Below are positions 24,583-33,688 of a stretch of 64,000 nucleotides of DNA, piece after piece. The first letter of the stretch is position 1, and the number at the start of each line of letters is the position of its first letter. Source of the stretch: Herbaspirillum sp. meg3. Its GTDB lineage: Bacteria > Pseudomonadota > Gammaproteobacteria > Burkholderiales > Burkholderiaceae_D. The stretch lies in the NCBI RefSeq assembly GCF_002257565.1, contig NZ_CP022736.1, positions 2,294,001-2,358,000 on the forward strand, given 5' to 3'. The notes below the pieces were generated by a model. That model was not told where the DNA came from. It ran no database searches and worked only from the letters and a program-made list of their open reading frames with translations. The translations under genes were made by a program, and so were the position numbers.

Positions 24583-26556
24583 ATGGTGGAGACAACACAA
24601 CGTCCAGGAGCGCAGACATTTCCGCAGTTGCTCCTGATGCATGCACAAGCACGCCCGGATCGCCCGGCATTCCGGGAAAAGGATCTGGGAATCTGGCAAA
24701 CCACAACGTGGGCGCAGGTTGCCGACGAGGTGAGGGCGTTTGCCTGCGGCCTGGCTGCACTCGGTTTCAAGCGCGGCATGAGCCTCGCGATCATCGGCAA
24801 TAATTGCCCTCGCTTGTACTGGGCTATGTCGGCCACGCAATGCCTGGGCGGCATGCCGGTACCGCTGTATCAAGACGCTCCCGCAGCCGACATGTCCTAT
24901 GTGCTCAATGATGCGGAAATCGATTTCGTCGTTGCCGAAGACCAGGAGCAGGTCGACAAGGTCTTCGACATCAAACTGAATTTCTCCGAAGGCAGCGAAC
25001 GTCCGACGCATATCATCTATGACGATGAGCGCGGCATGCGCAATTATCGCCAGCCGGAACTGTCGTCGTTTGCCGGCGTGCAGGAACTGGGACGTGCCTA
25101 CGACAAGGCCAATCCATCGTTCTTCATGGAGCAGGTCAATGCGCTGACGACTGACGATATCGCCATCATTCTGTACACCTCCGGCACCACGGGTAAGCCA
25201 AAAGGCGTATGCCACTCGCACGCCGCGATGATCGCCACCGCGACGACGCTGGTGGAGTTCGATCAGCTCAACGATCGCGACGACGTGCTGTGTTATCTGC
25301 CGCTGGCATGGGTGGGCGACTTTTTATACTCGTTCGCGCAGACGCATGTGGCCGGCTTCTGCCTCAATTGCCCGGAGTCGCCGAGCACCGTCATGACGGA
25401 CTTGCGGGAGATCGGCCCGACCTATTATTTCGCGCCGCCGCGCATCTACGAAAACATCCTCACGCAAGTGATGATCCGCATCGAAGATGCCGGCTGGGTC
25501 AAGCGCAAGCTGTTTCATGGCTTCATGAAGATTGCGCGCCGCGTCGGCATGCGCATTCTCGACAAGAAGCCGGATGTCTCGCTGAGCGACCGACTGCTAT
25601 ACGCGATCGGTCATCTGGTGATCTACGGCCCGCTGAAAAATGTACTCGGCATGTCGCGCATCCGTGTGGCGTATACCGGCGGTGAAGCGATCGGCCCGGA
25701 CTTGTTTGACTTCTACCGTTCGCTTGGCATCAATCTCAAGCAGTTGTACGGCATGACGGAAACTTGTGTGACGGTGTGCATGCAACCTTCCGGTGACGTC
25801 AAGCTCGACACTGTCGGCCGGCCGATGAAGGGTGTGGAGGTACATATCGACAGCAACGGCGAAGTGCTGGTGCGCTCGCCGGGATTGATGAAATCTTACT
25901 TCAAACGTCCTGATGCAACTGCGGAAGCGATTGATGAAAACGGTTATTTTCATACCGGTGACGCCGGCTTCTTCGACGCCGATGGCCATCTGAAAATCAT
26001 CGACCGCGCCAAGGATGTCGGCAAGATGGCCTGCGGCACGATGTTCGCACCCAAGTACATCGAGAACAAGCTCAAGTTCTTTCCTTTCATCAAGGAAGCG
26101 GTCGTCTTCGGTAACCAGCGCGAGCAATGCACTGCCTTCATCAACATCGATATGGACGCCGTCGGTAATTGGGCCGAGCGACGCCATCTTGCCTACAGCG
26201 GATACACCGATTTGGCTGCGCATCAAAGTGTCTATGCCTTGATTGCCGAATGCGTCGAAAAGGTCAACGCTGATCTGGTGCAGGATCCTTTGCTGGCCGA
26301 TTCGCAGGTTCATCGCTTTTTGATTTTGCATAAAGAACTGGATCCGGACGATGACGAACTCACGCGTACCCGCAAAGTGCGGCGCGGCTTCATCGCCGAG
26401 AAATACGGCGTGCTGATCGAAGCGCTCTACGCGGGCAAGCAATCGCAATACATCGAGACGCAGGTGAAGTTCGAAGACGGTCGCCAGGGCATGATTTCGG
26501 CCGATCTGAAGATCGCCGACGTCAAGACCTTCGCCAACCTCAATCAAGCGGCATAG
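24583..26556 (+). CDS. AMP-dependent acyl-CoA synthetase
   Basis: A 657-residue adenylate-forming enzyme of the long-chain acyl-CoA ligase type. The AMP-binding P-loop TSGTTGKPKG is at 199-208. YGMTETCVTVCMQ and the hinge region YFHTGDAGFFDADGHLKIIDRAKD, where the Asp-Arg/Lys contacts the nucleotide, come later. It would activate a carboxylic acid with CoA and ATP. AAAGGTGGG precedes the ATG at 24583. It heads the Liv-type ABC transporter operon, with only 6 bases to the next gene, so its substrate is probably what the transporter imports, perhaps a fatty, aromatic or branched acid. Confidence 0.9.
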   Translation: MVETTQRPGAQTFPQLLLMHAQARPDRPAFREKDLGIWQTTTWAQVADEVRAFACGLAALGFKRGMSLAIIGNNCPRLYWAMSATQCLGGMPVPLYQDAPAADMSYVLNDAEIDFVVAEDQEQVDKVFDIKLNFSEGSERPTHIIYDDERGMRNYRQPELSSFAGVQELGRAYDKANPSFFMEQVNALTTDDIAIILYTSGTTGKPKGVCHSHAAMIATATTLVEFDQLNDRDDVLCYLPLAWVGDFLYSFAQTHVAGFCLNCPESPSTVMTDLREIGPTYYFAPPRIYENILTQVMIRIEDAGWVKRKLFHGFMKIARRVGMRILDKKPDVSLSDRLLYAIGHLVIYGPLKNVLGMSRIRVAYTGGEAIGPDLFDFYRSLGINLKQLYGMTETCVTVCMQPSGDVKLDTVGRPMKGVEVHIDSNGEVLVRSPGLMKSYFKRPDATAEAIDENGYFHTGDAGFFDADGHLKIIDRAKDVGKMACGTMFAPKYIENKLKFFPFIKEAVVFGNQREQCTAFINIDMDAVGNWAERRHLAYSGYTDLAAHQSVYALIAECVEKVNADLVQDPLLADSQVHRFLILHKELDPDDDELTRTRKVRRGFIAEKYGVLIEALYAGKQSQYIETQVKFEDGRQGMISADLKIADVKTFANLNQAA

Positions 26557-26562
26557 GCCTGC

Positions 26563-27426
26563 ATGACCACCATGAAAAGACATATCACGGAAGAAGTGCA
26601 GCCAATGGAACCAGCGCGACAGGATGTGCCGGCAATAGAAGACGGCGGTCGCAAGATCGGCGAAGTCGTGCTGGATTTGCAGAATATTTCGCTTTCCTTC
26701 GGCGGCGTCAAGGCGCTGACCGACATCTCGTTCAATGTACGCGAACATGAGATCCGCGCCATCATCGGCCCCAATGGCGCCGGCAAGAGCTCGATGATCA
26801 ACGTCATCAATGGCGTCTACCACCCGCAAAAAGGCAACATCGTTTTTCGCGGTGAGCAGCGCCACAGCATGCATCCCAGCAAAGTGGCGCGTCAGGGCAT
26901 TGCGCGTACGTTCCAGAACATTGCGCTGTTCAAGGGTATGACTGTTCTAGACAACATCATGACCGGCCGCAATACCAAGATGCATTCCAGTTTTCTCGCC
27001 AATGCGATCTGGTGGGGCAAGGCACGCAATGAAGAAATCCAGCATCGCCACAAAGTCGAAGAGGTAATCGACTTCCTCGAGATTCAACACATCCGCAAGA
27101 CGCCCGTAGGGCGCCTGCCGTACGGCTTGCAAAAGCGCGTCGAGCTGGCGCGCGCGCTGGCAGCTGAGCCGAGCATGCTGCTGCTGGACGAACCGATGGC
27201 CGGCATGAACGTGGAAGAAAAGCAGGACATGTGCCGCTTCATCCTCGACGTCAACGAACAGTTCGGTACCACCATCGTGCTGATTGAGCATGACATGGGC
27301 GTGGTGATGGATATCTCGGATCGCGTGGTTGTGCTCGACTACGGTAAGAAGATCGGCGACGGCACGCCGGACGAAGTGATGGCCAATCCTGAAGTGATCA
27401 AAGCCTATCTCGGCACATCACACTAA
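26563..27426 (+). CDS. livG: ABC transporter ATP-binding protein, LivG-type
   Basis: A 287-residue ATPase of the branched-chain amino acid/amide importer family. Walker A GPNGAGKSS is at about 69-77, an unusual signature-region VGRLPYGLQKRVELARAL replaces canonical LSGGQ, and Walker B is MLLLDEPMAGMN. It has an N-terminal extension of about 35 residues before the ABC fold. Together with LivF it powers the two permeases encoded downstream. Confidence 0.9.
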   Translation: MTTMKRHITEEVQPMEPARQDVPAIEDGGRKIGEVVLDLQNISLSFGGVKALTDISFNVREHEIRAIIGPNGAGKSSMINVINGVYHPQKGNIVFRGEQRHSMHPSKVARQGIARTFQNIALFKGMTVLDNIMTGRNTKMHSSFLANAIWWGKARNEEIQHRHKVEEVIDFLEIQHIRKTPVGRLPYGLQKRVELARALAAEPSMLLLDEPMAGMNVEEKQDMCRFILDVNEQFGTTIVLIEHDMGVVMDISDRVVVLDYGKKIGDGTPDEVMANPEVIKAYLGTSH

Positions 27427-27456
27427 TCCAGCGAACAGAACAAGCGGAGAACGCAG

Positions 27457-28371
27457 ATGCAATTTTTCTTTGAAGTGACGCTCAGCGGTTTGCTGTCCGG
27501 CCTGATGTATTCGCTGGTGGCGCTGGGCTTCGTACTTATCTACAAGGCCTCGGGCGTGTTCAATTTTGCCCAGGGCGCGATGGTGTATTTCGCCGCACTG
27601 GCCGTGGTCGGCCTGATGGATAAGGGCATGCCGATGTGGGCGGCCATCATCGGCTCGTTCGTGGTGATGATTCTGGTGGGGCTGGCGACTGAGCGTTTTG
27701 TCTTGCGCAAGTTGGTCAATCAGCCGCCGATTACCTTGTTCATGGCAACCATCGGCCTGGCGTTTTTCCTGGAAGGCCTGGGACCTTTGCTGTTTGGCAG
27801 CGAAGTGCGCGCGATCAATCTGGGCATCGTTGACGAGCCGATCATGTCCATCATGGACAGTATCGGTATCGGCATCTCCAAGTTCGATCTGTTTGCGTCC
27901 GGCATGGTGATTGCACTGGTGTCGCTGCTGGCCTTGTTCTTTCAACGCACCAAAGTCGGCCGCGCCTTGCGCGCTGTTGCCGACGATCATCAGGCGGCAT
28001 TGTCGCTGGGCATTCCGCTGCAACATATCTGGGCGGTCGTCTGGGGTGTGGCCGGGTTCGTTGCATTGGTGGCCGGCTTGCTGTGGGGCTCGCGCAATGG
28101 CGTGCAGTTTGCGCTGACGATGACGGCACTGAAGGCGTTGCCGGTGCTGATCCTGGGCGGCTTTACTTCGATCCCGGGAGCGATTGTCGGCGGTCTCATC
28201 ATCGGCGCGTCGGAGAAGCTGGCCGAGATCTATATCCCACCTGTTTTGCAAGATCTGTTCGGCGGCAACTTCGGCGGCATTGAGGGTTGGTTCCCTTATG
28301 TGTTTGCGCTGTTGTTCCTGCTGGTGCGTCCTGAGGGATTGTTCGGCGAACGGCATATTGACCGGGTGTGA
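27457..28371 (+). CDS. livH: ABC transporter permease, LivH-type
   Basis: A 304-residue inner-membrane permease with about eight hydrophobic helices. It begins FFFEVTLSGLLSGLMYSLVALGFVLIYKASGVFNFAQGAM, a typical LivH start, and contains ALRAVADDHQAALSLGIP, the loop that touches the ATPase. GCGGAG sits 9 bases before the ATG. It forms the channel with LivM. Confidence 0.92.
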   Translation: MQFFFEVTLSGLLSGLMYSLVALGFVLIYKASGVFNFAQGAMVYFAALAVVGLMDKGMPMWAAIIGSFVVMILVGLATERFVLRKLVNQPPITLFMATIGLAFFLEGLGPLLFGSEVRAINLGIVDEPIMSIMDSIGIGISKFDLFASGMVIALVSLLALFFQRTKVGRALRAVADDHQAALSLGIPLQHIWAVVWGVAGFVALVAGLLWGSRNGVQFALTMTALKALPVLILGGFTSIPGAIVGGLIIGASEKLAEIYIPPVLQDLFGGNFGGIEGWFPYVFALLFLLVRPEGLFGERHIDRV

Positions 28372-28455
28372 TCGCACAGAATCACATCGGCGGCATGAAA
28401 AATAAAGGACGAAGCACATCGACGCTTCGCCGTATGGAGACCCAGGAGAAACACT

Positions 28456-29532
28456 ATGCTTTATCGTGAGGCCGGACAGTTCAAGACGTCGTACATTGCC
28501 GATAGCCAGATTTTTCCGATCCGGCAGGATCGCATCGGCATGGCGATTCTGCTGGCGATTGCCTTCGTCGGTATTCCCCTGATAGGCAGCGAGTATTGGT
28601 TCTCTGCGATTTTGATTCCTTTCCTGGTGTTTGCATTGGCGGCGCTGGGGTTGAATATCCTGACCGGCTATGCGGGCCAGCTATCGTTAGGCTCGGCTGC
28701 TTTCATGGCCGTTGGTGCCTATGCCGCCTACAACTTCCAGCTACGCATTGAGGGCATTCCCATTGTGTTGTCCTTCATCCTTGCGGGTGGTTGTGCTGCA
28801 CTGGTGGGGATTGTGTTCGGTCTGCCGTCATTGCGGATCAAAGGTTTTTATCTGGCCGTGGCGACGCTGGCGGCGCAGTTCTTCGTGGTGTGGGCGCTGA
28901 CCAAGTTTTCCTGGTTCTCCAACAATAGTTCGTCGGGTGTGATCAGTACGCAGAAGATCGATTTCTTCGGTATCGACATCAACTCGCCGGTGAAGAAATA
29001 TCTGTTCGTGCTCGGCATCGTCTGCGTGATGGCGATGCTGGCCAAGAATCTGGTGCGCTCATCGACCGGCCGCGCCTGGATGGCGGTGCGCGACATGGAC
29101 GTCGCAGCGGAGGTGATCGGTATCCAGCTGATGCGCACCAAGCTACTGGCGTTTGCGGTGAGTTCGTTTTTCTGCGGTGTGGCCGGCGCGCTGTATGCGT
29201 TCTGCTACCTAGGTTCGGTAGAGCCTGACGGCTTCTCATTGGATTTGTCGTTCCGCATCCTGTTCATGATCATCATTGGTGGTGTCGGCAGCATACTTGG
29301 CGCCTTCCTCGGCTCGGCCTTCATCCTGCTGTTGCCGATCTTCCTCGATAACGTGTTGCCGCCGCTGGCGTCTTTTTTGCACCTGCCGTTCACCAATGCG
29401 ACGGTGTCGCATATCCAGCTCATGCTGTTCGGCGGGCTGATCATTTTCTTCCTGATTGTTGAGCCGCATGGGCTGGCGCGCCTGTGGCAGATTACCAAGG
29501 AGAAGTTGCGCCTGTGGCCGTTCCCGCATTAA
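28456..29532 (+). CDS. livM: ABC transporter permease, LivM-type
   Basis: A 358-residue inner-membrane permease. After a polar N-terminus of about 25 residues it has multiple membrane helices with LivM hallmarks LNILTGYAGQLSLGSAAFMAVGAY and AWMAVRDMDVAAEVIGIQLMRTKLLAFA. AGGAGAAAC precedes the ATG. It pairs with LivH. Confidence 0.92.
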   Translation: MLYREAGQFKTSYIADSQIFPIRQDRIGMAILLAIAFVGIPLIGSEYWFSAILIPFLVFALAALGLNILTGYAGQLSLGSAAFMAVGAYAAYNFQLRIEGIPIVLSFILAGGCAALVGIVFGLPSLRIKGFYLAVATLAAQFFVVWALTKFSWFSNNSSSGVISTQKIDFFGIDINSPVKKYLFVLGIVCVMAMLAKNLVRSSTGRAWMAVRDMDVAAEVIGIQLMRTKLLAFAVSSFFCGVAGALYAFCYLGSVEPDGFSLDLSFRILFMIIIGGVGSILGAFLGSAFILLLPIFLDNVLPPLASFLHLPFTNATVSHIQLMLFGGLIIFFLIVEPHGLARLWQITKEKLRLWPFPH

Positions 29533-29620
29533 TACGCTTATGCACCAATCGCTTTGCAGAAGTAAAACGATGCGCGCAAGAAAAGCGCGCACATGGGTAA
29601 AACTACACAAGGAGACACGT

Positions 29621-30940
29621 ATGAAAAATATCAAACAGCTGGTGCTTGCTGCGACCGTTGCTGCAAGCTTCCTGGCCCCCGCGCTGCCGGCGATGGCGCA
29701 GGCCAATGATCAGTTCATCGCGATTCCGAGCTATCGGGTCGGCCCTTACGGCACCAACGGCCAGTCGTATTACGGCGGCTATGTCGACTATCTGAATTAC
29801 GTCAATCTCAAGGATGGCGGCGTCAACGGCGTCAAGCTGTCCTGGGAAGAATGCGAAACCGAGTACAACAATGCCAAAGGCGTCGAGTGCTATGAGCGCA
29901 TGAAGAACAAGAACACCGTCACTAAGGGCACCGCCATCAATCCGATGGCGACGGGGATTTCCTACGCGCTGATCGACAAGAGCGCCGAGGACAAGGTGCC
30001 GCTGCTGATGATCGGTTACGGCCGTACCGATGCGGTGGACGGCTCGGTATTTCCTTACGCTTTCCCGCTGGTGACGACCTATCAGATGCAGGTATCGGCC
30101 ATCGTTAAATATCTGTCCACCAAGAACGGCGGTTCGCTGGTCGGCAAGAAGATCGTGTTCCTGTACCACGACTCGGCTTACGGCAAAGAACCAATCGTTG
30201 CACTGGAAGCGGAAGCCAGTATCGGCAAGTTCAAGCTGGTGGAAATCCCGGTTGCTCACCCCGGCAACGAGCAGGGCGCGCAATGGCTGAAGATCCGTCA
30301 GGAGAATCCCGACTATGTGATTTTCTGGGGCTGGGGTGTGATGAACCAGACCGCGTTGAAGGCGGCGCAAAAGGTCGGCTTTGCACGCGACAAGATCATC
30401 GGTTCGTGGTGGGCAGGCTCTGAGGAAGACACCATCCCTGCGGGCGATGCCGCCAAGGGTTATCTGAGCGCGACCTGGAACGTGGCAGGCAAGGGCGTAC
30501 CACTGATCGCCGATATCGAGAAGGTGGTCTACGGCGCCGGCAAGGGCAACCTGCAGGATAAGAACAAGATCGGTTCGGTACTCTACAACCGCGGCGTCTC
30601 GGCAGCATTGGCAACGGTTGAGGCTGTGCGCACCGCGCAAGGCAAGTTCGGCAAAAAGGTCATGAGCGGCGAGGACGTGCGCTGGGGCCTGGAAAACCTG
30701 AACATCACCAACGCTCGCCTGCAACAATTGGGCGCAACCGGTCTGCTGCCTGAGATCAAGACTTCCTGCGACAACCATGAGGGTTCGGGCAAGGTCAAGA
30801 TTCAGCAATGGGACGGCAGCAAATGGGTGCTGGTATCGGATTGGATCGAAGGCAACAAGAACCTGATCCACCCGCTGTTCAAGGCATCTGCTGCTAAATA
30901 TGCAAAAGAAAAAGGTATTACCCCAGCCTGCATGAAATAA
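29621..30940 (+). CDS. Periplasmic substrate-binding protein of the Liv-type importer
   Basis: A 439-residue type I periplasmic binding protein. The signal peptide MKNIKQLVLAATVAASFLAP..AMA is followed by a mature two-lobed domain (RVGPYGTNGQSYYGGYVDYLNYVN; KIVFLYHDSAYGKEPIVALEAEA). At about 415 mature residues it is longer than LivK, as are binding proteins for aromatic or larger acids. I chose the ATG at 29621 with AAGGAGA upstream. A GC-rich terminator directly after it would give this gene more transcript than livF, as usual for binding proteins. The ligand cannot be read from the sequence. Confidence 0.9.
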   Translation: MKNIKQLVLAATVAASFLAPALPAMAQANDQFIAIPSYRVGPYGTNGQSYYGGYVDYLNYVNLKDGGVNGVKLSWEECETEYNNAKGVECYERMKNKNTVTKGTAINPMATGISYALIDKSAEDKVPLLMIGYGRTDAVDGSVFPYAFPLVTTYQMQVSAIVKYLSTKNGGSLVGKKIVFLYHDSAYGKEPIVALEAEASIGKFKLVEIPVAHPGNEQGAQWLKIRQENPDYVIFWGWGVMNQTALKAAQKVGFARDKIIGSWWAGSEEDTIPAGDAAKGYLSATWNVAGKGVPLIADIEKVVYGAGKGNLQDKNKIGSVLYNRGVSAALATVEAVRTAQGKFGKKVMSGEDVRWGLENLNITNARLQQLGATGLLPEIKTSCDNHEGSGKVKIQQWDGSKWVLVSDWIEGNKNLIHPLFKASAAKYAKEKGITPACMK

Positions 30941-30951
30941 GTTCAGGCCTT

Positions 30952-30995
30952 GGCGTCGGCGTGTTGATGTGTGTCGGGCGCGCCGACGCTTTTTT
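30952..30995 (+). terminator. Terminator/attenuator between binding protein and livF
   Basis: GCGTCGGCG pairs with CGCCGACGC, a 9-base GC-rich stem followed by TTTTTT. It lies inside the operon and probably lowers read-through into livF. Confidence 0.85.
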
Positions 30996-31057
30996 GAACA
31001 AGATTGAGTGGCATTGAAGAAGCAGATCCGAACAAGGCAGGCCAAGCTGGAGTGAGC

Positions 31058-31861
31058 ATGGGTACAGCACTGAATATCAACAACATCGAAGTCATTTACG
31101 ACCATGTGATTCTGGTCCTCAAGGGCGTTTCACTGGCGGTGCCGGAAGGTAAGATCGTCGCGCTGTTGGGAGCCAACGGAGCGGGAAAAAGCACGACGCT
31201 CAAGGCGATTTCCAACTTGCTGACGGCCGAGCGCGGCGACGTCACCAAGGGCAGTATCGAATTCAAGGGCGAGCGCGTCGACCAACTGACACCAAACGAC
31301 TTGGTCAAGCGCGGCGTGATTCAGGTGATGGAGGGCAGGCATTGTTTCGGCCATCTGACCGTGGAAGAAAATCTGCTGACCGGCGCCTATACGCGCAACA
31401 TCAGCAACAGCGAAGTGAAGCAGGAACTGGAAAAAATCTATGACTATTTCCCGCGCCTGAAAGTACGCCGCAAGTCGCAATCCGGTTACACCTCGGGCGG
31501 CGAGCAGCAGATGACCGCCATCGGCCGCGCCATGATGGCCAAGCCATCGATGATCTTGCTCGACGAGCCGTCGATGGGACTGGCGCCGCAGATCGTGGAA
31601 GAGATCTTTGAGATCGTCAAAGACCTCAACACCAAGGAAAACGTGTCCTTCCTGCTGGCGGAACAGAACACCATGGTGGCGCTGCGCTACGCCGATTTCG
31701 GCTACATCCTGGAAAACGGCCGCGTGGTGATGGAAGGCGCTGCCAACGATCTGGCGAGCAATGAGGACGTCAAAGAATTCTATCTCGGCGTCTCGGCCGC
31801 CGGACGCAAGAACTTCCGCGACATGAAATTTTACCGGCGCCGCAAGCGCTGGCTGGCCTGA
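31058..31861 (+). CDS. livF: ABC transporter ATP-binding protein, LivF-type
   Basis: A 267-residue ATPase with Walker A GANGAGKST at 38-46, signature YTSGGEQQMTAIGRAMMAKP, and Walker B MILLDEPSMGLAPQ, the LivF hallmark. I chose the ATG at 31058 behind GGAGTGAGC. The C-terminus AAGRKNFRDMKFYRRRKRWL is a basic extension seen in LivF homologues near CoA ligases. Confidence 0.9.
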   Translation: MGTALNINNIEVIYDHVILVLKGVSLAVPEGKIVALLGANGAGKSTTLKAISNLLTAERGDVTKGSIEFKGERVDQLTPNDLVKRGVIQVMEGRHCFGHLTVEENLLTGAYTRNISNSEVKQELEKIYDYFPRLKVRRKSQSGYTSGGEQQMTAIGRAMMAKPSMILLDEPSMGLAPQIVEEIFEIVKDLNTKENVSFLLAEQNTMVALRYADFGYILENGRVVMEGAANDLASNEDVKEFYLGVSAAGRKNFRDMKFYRRRKRWLA

Positions 31862-31924
31862 CGCCGGTGAACGATAGTCATCCTTGCTGCACTTTTTCTT
31901 TCCGACTACGCAAACGGTATCTTC

Positions 31925-33178
31925 ATGTCCGATATTCTCGACTCTCTGGAACAACGCGATCCGCAACAGCGTGAGGGCACGCTCATGCGCGCTTTACCGG
32001 ATCTGGTGGCGCGTGCGCAGGGCGCTGAAGGCTGGAACCGCATCCTCAAAGGCGTCAACGCCGGCGACATCCGGGACCGCTCTGCGCTGGCGCAGTTGCC
32101 GGTCACGCGCAAATCGGATCTGAAAGATTTGCAGAGCGCCGCGCCGCCGTTTGGCGGACTCAATACCACACCGCATCGCCAGTTACGCCGCTTGTTCGTC
32201 TCGCCGGGACCGATCTTCGATCCGGAAGGGCATCAGCTGGACTGGTGGCGTTTCGAGCGGCCGATGCGCGCGCTGGGGCTGCGTGCGGGGCACATCATTC
32301 AGAACTGTTTTTCTTACCATTTCACGCCGGCGGCGTTCATGGCTGAGGGCGCGGCAGCCAAGATAGGTTGCGCCGTGATTCCTTCGGGCATTGGTCAGAC
32401 TGAGTTGCAGGTGCAAACCATGGCGGCACTGAGGCCGGACGCCTATGTCGGCACGCCGTCTTTCCTCAAGATCATCATCGAAAAAGCGCAGGAAATGGGT
32501 GTCGCCCTCGGTAGCCTGCAGCGCGCGCTGGTCAGCGCCGAAGCCTTGCCGCCTTCATTGCGCAGCTGGTTTCACGACAACGGCGTACCGAACGTGTTGC
32601 AGCTGTATGCCTCGGCCGATATCGGCAATATCGCCTACGAGTCGATCAGCGACGGCAAGGTCAATCCGGGCATGATCCTTGATGAGGATCTGATTCTGGA
32701 AATCGTACGTCCAGGCACCGGCGATCCGGTCAATCCGGGTGAGGTGGGTGAGGTGGTGGTGACGTCATTCAATCCGGACTATCCGCTGATTCGTTTCGGC
32801 ACCGGCGATCTGTCGGCGGTGCTTGACGGTGTTTCTTCATGCGGCCGTACCAATACGCGCATCAAGGGCTGGATGGGGCGTGCCGATCAGACGACCAAGG
32901 TACGAGGCATGTTTGTGCATCCCTCGCAGGTGGCCGAGATCACGCGTCGTCACGCATTGATCCTGAAGGCGCGCCTGGTGGTCAGTGGTGAAATGGCGAA
33001 CGACAGCATGACACTGCATTGCGAAACCATGGACATGAGCAGTGCGGTGGAGCAGGCGGGGGCGATTGCCGACAGTGTGCGCGACATCACCAAATTGCGT
33101 GGTGAAGTGCTGTTTGCGGCGCCTGGGAGTTTACCCAATGACGGCAAGGTCATTGAGGATGCGCGCAAATATGAATGA
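31925..33178 (+). CDS. Phenylacetate-CoA ligase-like adenylating enzyme
   Basis: A 417-residue protein of the PaaK-like branch of adenylate-forming enzymes. It has PVTRKSDLKDLQ, VSPGPIFDPEG (in the place of the usual phosphate-binding loop), QLYASADIGNIAYES, and the C-terminal hinge GWMGRADQTTKVRGMFVHPSQ. The canonical SSGTTG loop is replaced by SPGP, which may alter ATP binding or substrate. It would activate an aromatic or related acid. It closes the Liv-transporter locus, 63 bases after livF, so the cluster carries two different CoA ligase-like enzymes. Confidence 0.85.
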   Translation: MSDILDSLEQRDPQQREGTLMRALPDLVARAQGAEGWNRILKGVNAGDIRDRSALAQLPVTRKSDLKDLQSAAPPFGGLNTTPHRQLRRLFVSPGPIFDPEGHQLDWWRFERPMRALGLRAGHIIQNCFSYHFTPAAFMAEGAAAKIGCAVIPSGIGQTELQVQTMAALRPDAYVGTPSFLKIIIEKAQEMGVALGSLQRALVSAEALPPSLRSWFHDNGVPNVLQLYASADIGNIAYESISDGKVNPGMILDEDLILEIVRPGTGDPVNPGEVGEVVVTSFNPDYPLIRFGTGDLSAVLDGVSSCGRTNTRIKGWMGRADQTTKVRGMFVHPSQVAEITRRHALILKARLVVSGEMANDSMTLHCETMDMSSAVEQAGAIADSVRDITKLRGEVLFAAPGSLPNDGKVIEDARKYE

Positions 33179-33191
33179 TCAGTGAGATCGT

Positions 33192-33416
33192 TTAGTCCGG
33201 ATCGGTTTTGATTACGGTCAGACGAGCGATCAGGAATTCGCCGTCGATCACCTTGCGAAACGGTACGCCGGTCGCCCCGAAGCCGGGGCCACCGTGCTCT
33301 ATCCAGGTTTGTGCAACCGTGTCGAAGGTCGCAAAATCCATACCCAGCATCTGCGCCGACAGCACGAATTGCGCGCCGTGTTTCTGTCTTTTGACGATAT
33401 CTTCCAGCTTGGCCAT
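33192..33416 (-). CDS. Conserved-looking small hypothetical protein
   Basis: A 74-residue protein, MAKLEDIVKRQKHGAQFVLS at its start, with HGGPGFGATGVPFRKVIDG in the second half. AAAGGATC lies before the ATG at 33416, and codon use is typical for the window, so I think it is real. No membrane segment or signal peptide. It is convergent with the PaaK-like gene and divergent from the region upstream of ppiD. I do not recognise a family. Confidence 0.65.
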   Translation of the reverse strand: MAKLEDIVKRQKHGAQFVLSAQMLGMDFATFDTVAQTWIEHGGPGFGATGVPFRKVIDGEFLIARLTVIKTDPD

Positions 33417-33538
33417 GTTCGATCCTTTAGTTCCAGAGCGTGTTTTGGGCTGGATGATAGCGCAAGGGCAGGCGCTAAAGCAGTAATTTCGGGGTATTTC
33501 CCTGAGGCAGTATCGGTGACTTGACACGGCTGGCTGTG

Positions 33539-33645
33539 TATAATGACGCGCGGGTGTTGCCAAGGCGGCATCCTCCAGAGCAGACCATAGTTTGCTCCGC
33601 CAGCGGTAGCATTGCTATAAGGCGAACGTGAGTTCGCCTTTTTTC
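33539..33645 (+). other. Short promoter-terminator unit upstream of ppiD (possible small RNA or leader)
   Basis: A perfect TATAAT at 33539-33544 is preceded by TTGACA, though only 12 bases away, so the true -35 is unclear. About 70 bases later AAGGCGAAC-GTGA-GTTCGCCTT plus TTTTC (33619-33645) forms a strong terminator. Between them GAGCA/TGCTC can pair. No open reading frame is visible. It could be a small RNA, or a leader that limits ppiD transcription. Confidence 0.35.
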
Positions 33646-33688
33646 TTATTTGATGTCATTTGTTTGTGATTTCGTGATCGGCTGACCA

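Noticed and set aside
33550..33620. tRNA-like fragment near ppiD
   Set aside because: CTCCGCCA and GCGCGGGT recall tRNA ends but no cloverleaf can be formed; probably chance.
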